DNA of 64,000 bases from Chloroflexota bacterium (GTDB lineage: Bacteria; Chloroflexota; Anaerolineae; 4572-78; J111), in NCBI GenBank assembly GCA_016860845.1, contig BOKF01000006.1, positions 248,001 through 312,000 on the forward strand, in the 5' to 3' direction. Below, piece after piece: positions 55,034 to 62,442 of this stretch. The notes under the pieces were generated by a model. The model had not been told where the DNA came from. It ran no database searches and worked only from the letters and a program-made list of their open reading frames with translations. Within the stretch, counting starts at the first letter, position 1. The number at the start of each line of letters is the position of its first letter. Made by a program: the position numbers and the translations under genes.

Positions 55034-55882
55034 ATGAGTTGCGAGACCAATAGGAATTTGATCAGTAAACACAGTGCTGTTGCTGCCGGCCTATCCACCC
55101 TGGCTAGTAAAACTGCTTACTCTTATGGCGCTGCCGTCAAGAACATTGGGGTGATCACTCAGGAGGGGCGAGTAGTGCTCCAGCAAGCAGACGACCTGAT
55201 CGGTCAGGGAGGCGCCATTGCTGCTTACATGATGGGCATAGCCGGCCCGCAACGCCAAGCAGGTGGGGTGAAGGGGTTGGCTAAAGGAACTATTCTAGGT
55301 GGGGTGAAGTTAGCTTTAAAAATAGCCGCTTACAGGAATCCGATGATGAGATTGACCGGGCTGGCGGTTAACTCAGTTAGTAAGATTAGCGGTGTACTGG
55401 GCTCGAACTTGGTGGGGTTGACCAAAACCGGCAGCGCCGGGCAAGTCATGCAAGAAAAACAGTTCCTACTTTTCTTCAAGAAGCAAGTCCCGGTAGCGCT
55501 TTGGAAATCCAGCCTGACTGATAAAATTAACCGGCTCGACCTTGTGGGCAGCAATCTTGACAAGGTTGTGTCCAGTGAAGGGATCATGTTCAGACCCGGC
55601 AGAGGGGAGACATGGCATCGAGGCACGGTTGTGGTTAAAACAGCGAATGGTAAACGGTCCATCACCCATCTCCAGAGTTTGAACATACCGCAGACGCATT
55701 ATTATTTCAACCAACCTATCTCTGATACCGACGCGGTAGGTATTACTTCCGGCAAGATTAAGCCCGAAACCGTTCCCGGTTATGCAGGAAGCGTTACTCC
55801 GCTTGAGGCACTGTGCCCCAGTTGGGTTGCAACCAAACAGAGTTTGCTAAGGGCGTATCTGAACTTCGGAGCGAAGAGCTAA
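55034..55882 (+). CDS. MSC-tagged family-A protein
   Basis: 282 residues. Tag MSCETNRNL..., AGLSTLASKTAYSYG, almost the same as the 53849 tag, so the two genes look like a tandem duplication. Family A is at about 145-280 (LWKSSLTDKINRLDLVG, ETWHRGTVVVKTANGKRSI, THLQSLNIPQTHYYFNQP, GYAGSVTPLEALCPSW). The middle (about 70-130) is Gly/Leu-rich and hydrophobic (LGGVKLALKIAAYRNP), perhaps membrane-associated. Start at ATG with GGAAGG upstream. Confidence 0.87.
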   Translation: MSCETNRNLISKHSAVAAGLSTLASKTAYSYGAAVKNIGVITQEGRVVLQQADDLIGQGGAIAAYMMGIAGPQRQAGGVKGLAKGTILGGVKLALKIAAYRNPMMRLTGLAVNSVSKISGVLGSNLVGLTKTGSAGQVMQEKQFLLFFKKQVPVALWKSSLTDKINRLDLVGSNLDKVVSSEGIMFRPGRGETWHRGTVVVKTANGKRSITHLQSLNIPQTHYYFNQPISDTDAVGITSGKIKPETVPGYAGSVTPLEALCPSWVATKQSLLRAYLNFGAKS

Positions 55883-56104
55883 GGCCACCAATGTCGAAGG
55901 TTAGCTGCAAAAAACCTTGCTATATTGGTACACATATACAATGAAGCGACAATCGATTTTCAGAGGGGGACGGGAGCGAAAGGGAGTGTGCTTTGTTATC
56001 ATATCTAACCTGGAACTACTCAAGTGTCGACCTCTACCGAAAAAAGTAACAACCCTGAGCAGGCATAAAGAAAATTTTATAACCTGGCTCAAGGAGACAA
56101 ATTT

Positions 56105-57388
56105 ATGAGTTGCGAAAAAAACGGGCGGCGTTGCAGCGACGCCGCCAAAATCAACGGGATCAGTGGGCACATCAGCCGCTATCTAAATGTGATTGGGAGT
56201 CTGAGTACCTATCGGGATCTGAATAATGTCGAGGATGTTCCGGAGCGAATTGCTCAAATCACGGCCACATTTTTTGGGATCAAGGGACTCGTTGAAGGCC
56301 ATCCGCGCCTGGTCGGCGTTCTGGGCATCCTCATCGGCGTTCAGGCCATGGAACATGTCACCGGCAGTATGGCGACGACCGGCATGCGCATGTGGGTTCG
56401 AGGCAAGCCGGTGGGACACTATCGCGGTATTCTATTGAGGAAAAGCCCCTTTACCCCCAAAGTAGCGGGCCTATGGCATAAAGCGACAGGCGGGCGAGTT
56501 CTAGACTCTAATGGCTACTACTTTTTTAAAGACGGGCGCACGTATCATTGCCAGTCGCTGACCTTTCAGCTCGGTGATACGCCCCGGACGCTGACCAAAA
56601 TTGCGAGTTACAGCATTCCGCACCGGGAATTTTATTTCGACCGTCCCCTCTACGTGCAGGGGATCGACCCCGATCCGGTGGATGGTGATAGAGTGATTTC
56701 AATGCAGCGTATCGTTGATATGGTGATTGGCGACGAGAATCCGGAGTCTATTCCTGGATTTATCGGCCATGTCACCGAATTTGAAGACGCCACTGGGATA
56801 CTTGGCCACGTCAAACGCCTCTTCTTTATGAGCAACTGGCTGCTGGTAGATCCGGGTGAGCGAGACAACGGCAGCGTCGACTTCGTCGACTACGAGGCCT
56901 TTGCCAAAGGGCTGCCGCCAGGCAGCAGCCGCCGAGCCGAGGCGGGGTATTACCAGGTCAACAAGACGGCTCCAGTCAATTCACCCCAGCCTGTTCCCAA
57001 TCTGTGGCCAACCACCAGTGGTCAACGCTATCCCAGCGCCTCAACCCCGTCGAGTACGCCCCTGAGTACAGCCCAGGGCTACGGAACAAACCTCTTTAAT
57101 TCGGGTCAGGCAGTCGCGCCGATGAGCGGGATGCCAATCCCTTTAAGTAGTGTACCCGCCAGATTAAATATTGCCGGTAAAGAGTATCCGCTCATTGTGA
57201 AACGTGTGGCTTCCCACCCGTTCAACAACGCTCGCCGGGCCGACGCCATCTATTATGACGACGCTATCAAGCAATGGAGGGAGGTTGTGGACGATGCTAC
57301 TCGAGAAGATATAGCCAGGGCCGTCGACCAGGGCAAGATATCCATCACTGATCAAAATCTCTGGCCTAACCATCAAATCTATTATTGA
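56105..57388 (+). CDS. MSC-tagged protein with family-A-like and family-C domains
   Basis: 427 residues; AAGGAG ribosome site. Tag: MSCEKNGRRCSDAAKINGIS, then GHISRYLNVIG, which lacks the usual Lys. A hydrophobic stretch follows (about 60-85, PRLVGVLGILIGVQAMEHV). Family A is diverged (about 129-245: SNGYYFFKDGRTYHCQSL, REFYFDRPLYVQG, PGFIGHVTEFEDATGI). A Pro/Ser/Thr-rich linker (about 290-345) leads to family C (about 352-422: LNIAGKEYPLIVKRV, ADAIYYDDAIKQWREVV). The A-linker-C order repeats that of the 49266 protein. Confidence 0.86.
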   Translation: MSCEKNGRRCSDAAKINGISGHISRYLNVIGSLSTYRDLNNVEDVPERIAQITATFFGIKGLVEGHPRLVGVLGILIGVQAMEHVTGSMATTGMRMWVRGKPVGHYRGILLRKSPFTPKVAGLWHKATGGRVLDSNGYYFFKDGRTYHCQSLTFQLGDTPRTLTKIASYSIPHREFYFDRPLYVQGIDPDPVDGDRVISMQRIVDMVIGDENPESIPGFIGHVTEFEDATGILGHVKRLFFMSNWLLVDPGERDNGSVDFVDYEAFAKGLPPGSSRRAEAGYYQVNKTAPVNSPQPVPNLWPTTSGQRYPSASTPSSTPLSTAQGYGTNLFNSGQAVAPMSGMPIPLSSVPARLNIAGKEYPLIVKRVASHPFNNARRADAIYYDDAIKQWREVVDDATREDIARAVDQGKISITDQNLWPNHQIYY

Positions 57389-57435
57389 AAAACAATTTCT
57401 TAAACATCTTTTTTATCACGGAGGAATAACTCACA

Positions 57436-58971
57436 ATGTCAACCAGTACCAGTTCTCAAAATAGTCAATTCAGTGTACCCGTTCAACCTGATGTTTCTAA
57501 GGCAGAGGTAGGCTTGGTCGCTGACGTCGTAGAGCTTGCCCCGGGTGAAGGGGCGCCCCAGGAATACCTCGACCTCATGAACGAACTCAGCGACGAAGAC
57601 AGTGTGCCGGAATTCATGCTCGAACTCGACTATGAGGAAGTTCCTATTCTGTTAGTCGACACCGATGGTGACCGCGCCCTGATGCGCCAGAAAGAAATGA
57701 TGGAGGTCTGCTTTGGGGGGATTGGTGAGGAGAGCAAAGAGGAAAAGCGCATGGGTCTGGCCATGCAGCAGTTGGATATCGAGCAACGCCATGCGCTGCG
57801 CTTGCTGCTCATCTACCAGGATCCGGTCGAACTGGCCACTCATCTGAAACGTTGTCTCGAAGACCCGGTGTACGGATATGGTGAGCGCGGCGACAACGGG
57901 CGCACCATCGCCCAGGCAATGGCCGCCATCGCTGAAGAGGGTGCCTTGGCTCCGGTAGCTGCCACCTGGCTCGAAATGAATCGGGATTTCCAGCAGCGTG
58001 TTCTGGCCAGCGCGCCGCTGAGTTTCCGCAGTCTCTTTGACTATGCTGACCTGACCACCTTTGTGCCTCTCTTGCAGCGGGTTGGAGACATGACCTGGCG
58101 TCTGGGAATCGAGGGTGAGGGCAAGCATCGCGACTTTGGCGGCTCTATCGCCGAGGTCTGGTCCCAAATTTGCGACACCTATGTGCAGTGGTCTGATGAA
58201 GACAACGAGGCTTGGCTGAGCGAGTTCAAGCGAAAGGCGGCTAAGCTACCCGATTCTATCTTGAGGACCGCCCGGGCCGACCGGCTGCGCAAAGAGCAAG
58301 ATCGGGTGCAGGTTCAAGGCGCCAAAGTTACCTTGACGACCGAGCGCAACGGTGTTGACTGGCCGCGGATGATAGTGATGAAAGACGAACAAGGGAACAA
58401 TATGCTCGGGTTGAGCCGCCTGAGCGGGCACAGTTTTTACGAGTTAGCCTGGAACGGCGCGCTGAATGTGCGGCGCTTCGAGATATCCGGAACCACTCGC
58501 AATAAGATTCCCTTCGAGCATGTTGAACTGGCCACCATGATCGCCGAAGCGTTGGGAACTGAAACTGGTTTAACTCCCGACCCGGTTGAGGCGGGCGAAG
58601 TGGAAGCGGCTTATCTTCGCCGGATGAAGGCAACTGGCGCGGAGATCGGCCCGGCCCAATTTAAAGAAGTGCCGCAGGCTGTCCAGGGTAAACCGGCTGC
58701 CAGTTATAAGGTGTGTGACATCATTGTGACCATGCTGCGCGGCGGCGAGGATTTTGCCTATATCACCGTGGGCGGCTCTCAGAGCGCTTTTCTGATGCGT
58801 CGCGACGACAAAAAAGGAGTTATGGCCGTCTGGCCGGTCGTGCGCAATCGCCCACGTGTTGGCGGCGCGCCCTTGATGTCAACCCCCCTGGCCGAACTGG
58901 ATCTTACCGCCAGATCATGGAACCGGGCTCTATGCGCTTGGGGCGCCTGGCTAGCCTGGGTGTTGAAGTGA
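57436..58971 (+). CDS. Large untagged cluster protein of unknown function, C-terminus possibly disturbed
   Basis: 511 residues; GGAGG ten bases before the ATG. A Ser/Thr/Gln-rich N-terminus without tag, an acidic region (about 20-75) and a helical middle (about 90-290). No family known. The last 20 residues (SWNRALCAWGAWLAW) look unnatural, while the +1-shifted frame from 58912 reads IMEPGSMRLGRLASLGVEV up to the edge of the tnpB element at about 58976. A one-base loss near 58910 followed by insertion of the element would explain this. It ends the run of genes 56105-58971. Confidence 0.8.
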   Translation: MSTSTSSQNSQFSVPVQPDVSKAEVGLVADVVELAPGEGAPQEYLDLMNELSDEDSVPEFMLELDYEEVPILLVDTDGDRALMRQKEMMEVCFGGIGEESKEEKRMGLAMQQLDIEQRHALRLLLIYQDPVELATHLKRCLEDPVYGYGERGDNGRTIAQAMAAIAEEGALAPVAATWLEMNRDFQQRVLASAPLSFRSLFDYADLTTFVPLLQRVGDMTWRLGIEGEGKHRDFGGSIAEVWSQICDTYVQWSDEDNEAWLSEFKRKAAKLPDSILRTARADRLRKEQDRVQVQGAKVTLTTERNGVDWPRMIVMKDEQGNNMLGLSRLSGHSFYELAWNGALNVRRFEISGTTRNKIPFEHVELATMIAEALGTETGLTPDPVEAGEVEAAYLRRMKATGAEIGPAQFKEVPQAVQGKPAASYKVCDIIVTMLRGGEDFAYITVGGSQSAFLMRRDDKKGVMAVWPVVRNRPRVGGAPLMSTPLAELDLTARSWNRALCAWGAWLAWVLK

Positions 58972-58976
58972 GCTAT

Positions 58977-59130
58977 CCAGACCTAAAGAGTCTGGGCTTC
59001 CGGTTTCAACCAACCCTTTGGGTTGTCCACCGGCGTTATACCCGCAGGAGTATACCCTTGCGGTATCCGTTCCCGGCGCTCCGCCGGTACGTATCGTTCG
59101 AGGTTAACCGAGGCGTTTTTGTCCCGGTCG
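58977..59130 (-). ncRNA. Candidate omega-RNA at the 3' end of tnpB
   Basis: The 3' end of the tnpB coding strand has the hairpins expected of an omega-RNA scaffold: CAACCC-AAA-GGGTTG (around 59012-59027), then GGAAGCCCAGAC with GTCTGG at the very end (58995-58977). In such elements the guide is the flanking sequence beyond the right end, here the end of the 511-residue gene. The 5' limit is unknown. Confidence 0.5.
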
Positions 59131-60236
59131 TGCTCAGTGCCACAACCCAGGCACACCCAGAAACGGTGATGCAATTGCAGCTCTTGATTGATCCAGCCAC
59201 ATACCGAACACGTTTTGGAACTGGGGAAGAAGCGGTCTACCCGTTCCACCTGACTGCCTGTCCATTTGCCTTTGTAGTTCAGAAAGGCCCCGAACCTGCT
59301 CCAACCCGAGTCAGCGATAGATTTGGCCAAGTGGTGGTTCTTAATCATGCCACAGACATTGAGGTTCTCGATCTTGATGGTGCCAAACTCACTCACGATG
59401 CGGTGGCTGGCCTGATGTAGAAAGTCCTGCCGTTGGTTCGCCACCTTCTGGTGCTGCCGGGCCAGGCGCAGGCGAGCCTTTTCGCGGCCCTTGCTACCTT
59501 TCTGGGTGCGGCTCAGGCTTCGCTGCAAGCGTTTCAACCGGCGTTCCGCCTTTCTGAGGTACTGAGGATGGTCAATCTGTTCTCCGCTGGACAACACGGC
59601 GAACTGCTTCAGGCCCAAGTCAATCCCCACCATCCCTGGTTTCTGAACTGGGTCTTCGATTTCCAGCTCACATTGGATCGAGATGAAGTACTGACCGGTT
59701 TTGGTTCTTAAGACAGTACAGGACTTCATCTCGCCTTCGATGGGTCGGTGAAAGACCGCCCGGATCGCGCCGACTTTGGGCAGCTTGATTCGGCTGCCGC
59801 TGATTTCAAAGCGCTGGGGATAGCGGATCGACTGCTCATCATCCTTGCTTTTGAAGCGGGGATAGCCTAGGGGCATGCCGTCCTTACGGAGTTTCCCACC
59901 AAGAGGCCTTCGGCTCTGGTCGGGTTGAGGTTGGGACAGGGTGCCTTTTCTGGCTTGTTCAAAGTAGTTGGCATAAGCCCGGTCAAGGTCTTTGAGCGAT
60001 TGCTGCAAGACCTGGCTGTCAGCCTCCTTGAGCCAAGGCACAAATCGTTTGATGACGGTGAGCATATAGGCGGTATCGTTGTAGTTAAGTCCCCTACCGT
60101 ACTCGAAGTAGTGGGCTTTACAAGCCGCCAGCCCAAAGTTGTAGACAAAGCGGGCATGACCGAATTGGACAGCCAGGGCCGCCTTCTGGGCTTGGTTAGG
60201 GTAGATACGATATTTGAAAGCTTTTTGGATGAGCAT
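58983..60236 (-). CDS. tnpB: TnpB RNA-guided nuclease (IS605 OrfB type)
   Basis: 417 residues from ATG 60236. N-terminus MLIQKAFKYRIYPNQAQK is classical OrfB. RuvC-I MVGIDLGLKQFAVL (Asp), RuvC-II TIKIENLNVCGM (Glu), zinc ribbon CSVCG...CLGCG and RuvC-III HDRDKNASVNL (Asp) are all present, so it is probably catalytically competent. An upstream ATG at 60332 has no TnpB-like sequence behind it. A TTGCTC-17-TATACT pair (minus strand, 60271-60243) lies so close to the ATG that the mRNA would be nearly leaderless. It cuts DNA guided by an RNA from the element's 3' end. Confidence 0.95.
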   Translation of the reverse strand: MLIQKAFKYRIYPNQAQKAALAVQFGHARFVYNFGLAACKAHYFEYGRGLNYNDTAYMLTVIKRFVPWLKEADSQVLQQSLKDLDRAYANYFEQARKGTLSQPQPDQSRRPLGGKLRKDGMPLGYPRFKSKDDEQSIRYPQRFEISGSRIKLPKVGAIRAVFHRPIEGEMKSCTVLRTKTGQYFISIQCELEIEDPVQKPGMVGIDLGLKQFAVLSSGEQIDHPQYLRKAERRLKRLQRSLSRTQKGSKGREKARLRLARQHQKVANQRQDFLHQASHRIVSEFGTIKIENLNVCGMIKNHHLAKSIADSGWSRFGAFLNYKGKWTGSQVERVDRFFPSSKTCSVCGWINQELQLHHRFWVCLGCGTEHDRDKNASVNLERYVPAERRERIPQGYTPAGITPVDNPKGWLKPEAQTL

Positions 60237-60471
60237 GGCTCGAGTATAGCACAAATGTTCGATTTGAGCAACCAATTGAGTAGGACGGCAAAAAGTCCTG
60301 CCTAAGCGGACAGACATTGAGAACTGTCTCATTTAAAGCCGGCATCTCGTAAGGTTGGCTGTTGTATGAGTACTCATGGCGCAAAGCCACAAGATACCTT
60401 TACAGTAACAGATTGTTGTTTTTTTCTAATGAGTTTTCTCAACAAACTCAACAAGTTCGAAAGACTACGTC

Positions 60472-61329
60472 GTGAGTTGTGGTCAAACTAACAACCAAGC
60501 GGCTGACGTTGCCATTCACTTAGGTATTCCTCGTAGCGTCAGTAAGAAAACGTTCTATGTTGGTGCGGCTACAGTCGGATTACTGACCGCAGGCGGATTT
60601 TGGTTATCCCGGCGACTCTGGCGGCAATACCGAGCGTTATCCACCGACCAAAGCGACCAGACACAGGTTACCCATGAGTCAGCTGCTGCCGGATCGTCCA
60701 GAGTCAAAGCGTTGCCTGGTCAGGAACGGATTGAACCGATTTCACCTAATAAACTGAGCGGGCGCTATTGTGCGAAGTGTCGGGCTGAGGCAGGCAGCAA
60801 GCATGGGGCCTGGTACAGTATCCAGGGTCAGAATTATTGCCAGGATTGCGCCCAGGAGAAAGCTAAAAAAGCCGGGGCAAACTTAGTTCCTCTTTCGGCT
60901 GAGATGGTTACTATGCCGTTGCCCAAGTTTTCGACCAAAGGTCGCCGGGTCACGCTGAAACCTGCCTGGATCAATGCCGGCGGGCTTAAAAACCTGGATG
61001 GCTACGAGGTTTTTCTGACCGATGGAACCAGAACCGGGCTAACCCTCACGCCTGAGGTTAAGGTTGATGAAAACGGGGTTGTGACCATCAACAAGACGCG
61101 TTGGTTCGTGAATTACGACCGAGCCGGTCGGGCCATCGGGGGCCCCTATGAAAGTCTCAGCCAGGCCAGAAGCATGGCCTCGATTATGGCCCAATTCAAT
61201 TGGATGCGCTCAATTGAAGAATTTTCTAACGAGGAGTTGGAGGCGATCACCAGGGCCGCCAACACTTTTCGAGCAGAGCTAGAAGAAGAAAAGATTATCA
61301 AGGAAAGGGCAGCTCTGTTCTTTTCATAG
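60472..61329 (+). CDS. MSC-tagged membrane-anchored zinc-ribbon / family-B protein
   Basis: 285 residues from GTG 60472, chosen because it begins the tag (SCGQTNNQAADVAIHLGIP, SVSKKTFYVG). A membrane helix follows at once (ATVGLLTAGGFWLS) with a basic stop (RRLWRQYR). The zinc site CAKCRAEAGSKHGAWY...YCQDC (about 101-127) is the counterpart of CASCRTPAGSKPGAWY in the 47013 protein. A family-B domain covers about 165-275 (TRTGLTLTPEV, GGPYESLSQARSMASIMAQ, FSNEELEAITRA). It lies just beyond the tnpB element. Confidence 0.87.
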   Translation: MSCGQTNNQAADVAIHLGIPRSVSKKTFYVGAATVGLLTAGGFWLSRRLWRQYRALSTDQSDQTQVTHESAAAGSSRVKALPGQERIEPISPNKLSGRYCAKCRAEAGSKHGAWYSIQGQNYCQDCAQEKAKKAGANLVPLSAEMVTMPLPKFSTKGRRVTLKPAWINAGGLKNLDGYEVFLTDGTRTGLTLTPEVKVDENGVVTINKTRWFVNYDRAGRAIGGPYESLSQARSMASIMAQFNWMRSIEEFSNEELEAITRAANTFRAELEEEKIIKERAALFFS

Positions 61330-61350
61330 TTTTAATAGGATTCTTTTTGT

Positions 61351-61920
61351 ATGAGTTGTGGAAACAATGCGCAGCTTGCGCTTGGTGCAGGCATCCGGAA
61401 TGGTATCAGTGGATGCGCTGCTCAGAGTAGTTTTATAACCGGCAGAATGGGTGATAGCATTAATGGTCAACTTCGTCTCGGTTCGTCCTCCTCTGCCAGC
61501 AGACTGCCTTTGGGAGGCGGACTCAGAACCCGGTTAGAACCTTCTAGACTCCGACTCGCCATCGATCAACCTGATGGGGAATTCATGGGTGTTGTAGTTA
61601 ATAACGGTCGGGTTGTTCTAGACCGAGACGGTATGGATACTGGCCTGGCACTCGCGCCTGGTCTAAAAGCGTCGAAGACACTTAACGGCGGTGATGCGTT
61701 TGAGGAGGATACAAGCCAATGGTGGCTGGTTCACGTTCCCAGCGGTCGAGCCATCTCACCGCATGGCTATTCGAGTATGCAAGACGCGCACCGGCTGGCT
61801 GGCGTGCTGGTAACTAAGATGGATTGGACCAGGGACGAGTTCGAGATTAGCATGAGTGACCTGAAACAGGTCCGGGCAACAATGGAAATGTTTGATCAGG
61901 CTTTGGGCAATACAAATTAA
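61351..61920 (+). CDS. MSC-tagged family-B protein
   Basis: 189 residues. Tag MSCGNNAQLALGAGIRNGIS then GCAAQSSFITG, with Gln in place of the usual Lys. Family-B domain at about 75-185: GMDTGLALAPGL, SQWWLVHVPSGRAISPHGYS, LAGVLVTKMDW, DEFEISMSDLKQVRATMEMF. A short Ser-rich linker connects the two; no membrane helix. Last tagged gene; it ends the plus-strand run, and the following genes are on the minus strand. Confidence 0.87.
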   Translation: MSCGNNAQLALGAGIRNGISGCAAQSSFITGRMGDSINGQLRLGSSSSASRLPLGGGLRTRLEPSRLRLAIDQPDGEFMGVVVNNGRVVLDRDGMDTGLALAPGLKASKTLNGGDAFEEDTSQWWLVHVPSGRAISPHGYSSMQDAHRLAGVLVTKMDWTRDEFEISMSDLKQVRATMEMFDQALGNTN

Positions 61921-62080
61921 CGACAACAAGGAGAGTTTTCCTCTGCAATGGTTAACTGGGATTCGTTCACCGGGCTACGTTCTTTCTTACAGAAAAGAGA
62001 ACATCATCAGTTTGTCAACAGACCGATGAAAATGCCAAACTAAAAAATCCCTATTTAGAAGCAGCAAGGGGGCTGTTTTA

Positions 62081-62425
62081 CTAACGCTCCTCACTTGGCG
62101 TTGGCTCATTTTGGGCTGTGGCCGGTCGCAAACGCTGGTGCTCTTTCTTATCCGCTTTCTTCCGTTGGATTTCCTGAGCCTGATCCTCAAGGGAGGTCAC
62201 ATGATCGGGTCGGCTTTTCTTAAATTTCTTGAAGTAAATTTCCTCAATGTATTCGCCTAAAGGGCTTTTCCATCTCTCCTGGCGGTGATTGGCATAGCCG
62301 CCGAATTTCTTGGGATTGAGGCCGAGTTCCCTGGCCATCTGAATTTGGGTATCCGTCAGGTGATATTTCCGCCGCGCCTCAAGCCAGATTTGGAGTTTGG
62401 GCGGGATCCCTGTCTTTTTCGCCAT
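62081..62425 (-). CDS. Conserved small basic protein (cluster border)
   Basis: 114 residues. A widespread but uncharacterised bacterial type: IPPKLQIWLEARRKYHLTD, QMARELGLNPKKFG, NHRQERWKSPLGEYIEE, IYFKKFKKSRPD, then a Lys/Glu/Gln-rich tail. The central QIQMARELGL region resembles a helix-turn-helix. Start at ATG 62425, eight bases after GGAGG; a GTG at 62434 is less likely. It lies just downstream of the 62443 gene on the same strand. Confidence 0.85.
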   Translation of the reverse strand: MAKKTGIPPKLQIWLEARRKYHLTDTQIQMARELGLNPKKFGGYANHRQERWKSPLGEYIEEIYFKKFKKSRPDHVTSLEDQAQEIQRKKADKKEHQRLRPATAQNEPTPSEER

Positions 62426-62442
62426 CGTGTCCACCTCCGTTT

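Larger units (their letters stand above)
58977..60377 (-). mobile_element. IS200/IS605-type tnpB element (no tnpA)
   Basis: An intact tnpB with a terminal hairpin at its 3' side (CCAGAC 58977-58982 with GTCTGG 58990-58995) and, upstream of the gene, a 12-bp palindrome ATGAGTACTCAT (60366-60377). No tnpA transposase is present, so mobility would depend on another copy. It lies between the 511-residue gene and the tagged 60472 gene. Exact ends are not proven. Confidence 0.6.

Noticed and set aside
55917..56108. 63-residue ORF between two tagged genes
   Set aside because: Weak composition and no ribosome site; it overlaps the start of the 56105 gene.
39719..61920. Prophage, contractile injection system or encapsulin locus as explanation for the tag
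   Set aside because: No capsid, sheath, baseplate, portal, terminase or encapsulin-like sequence was recognised; it remains only an analogy.
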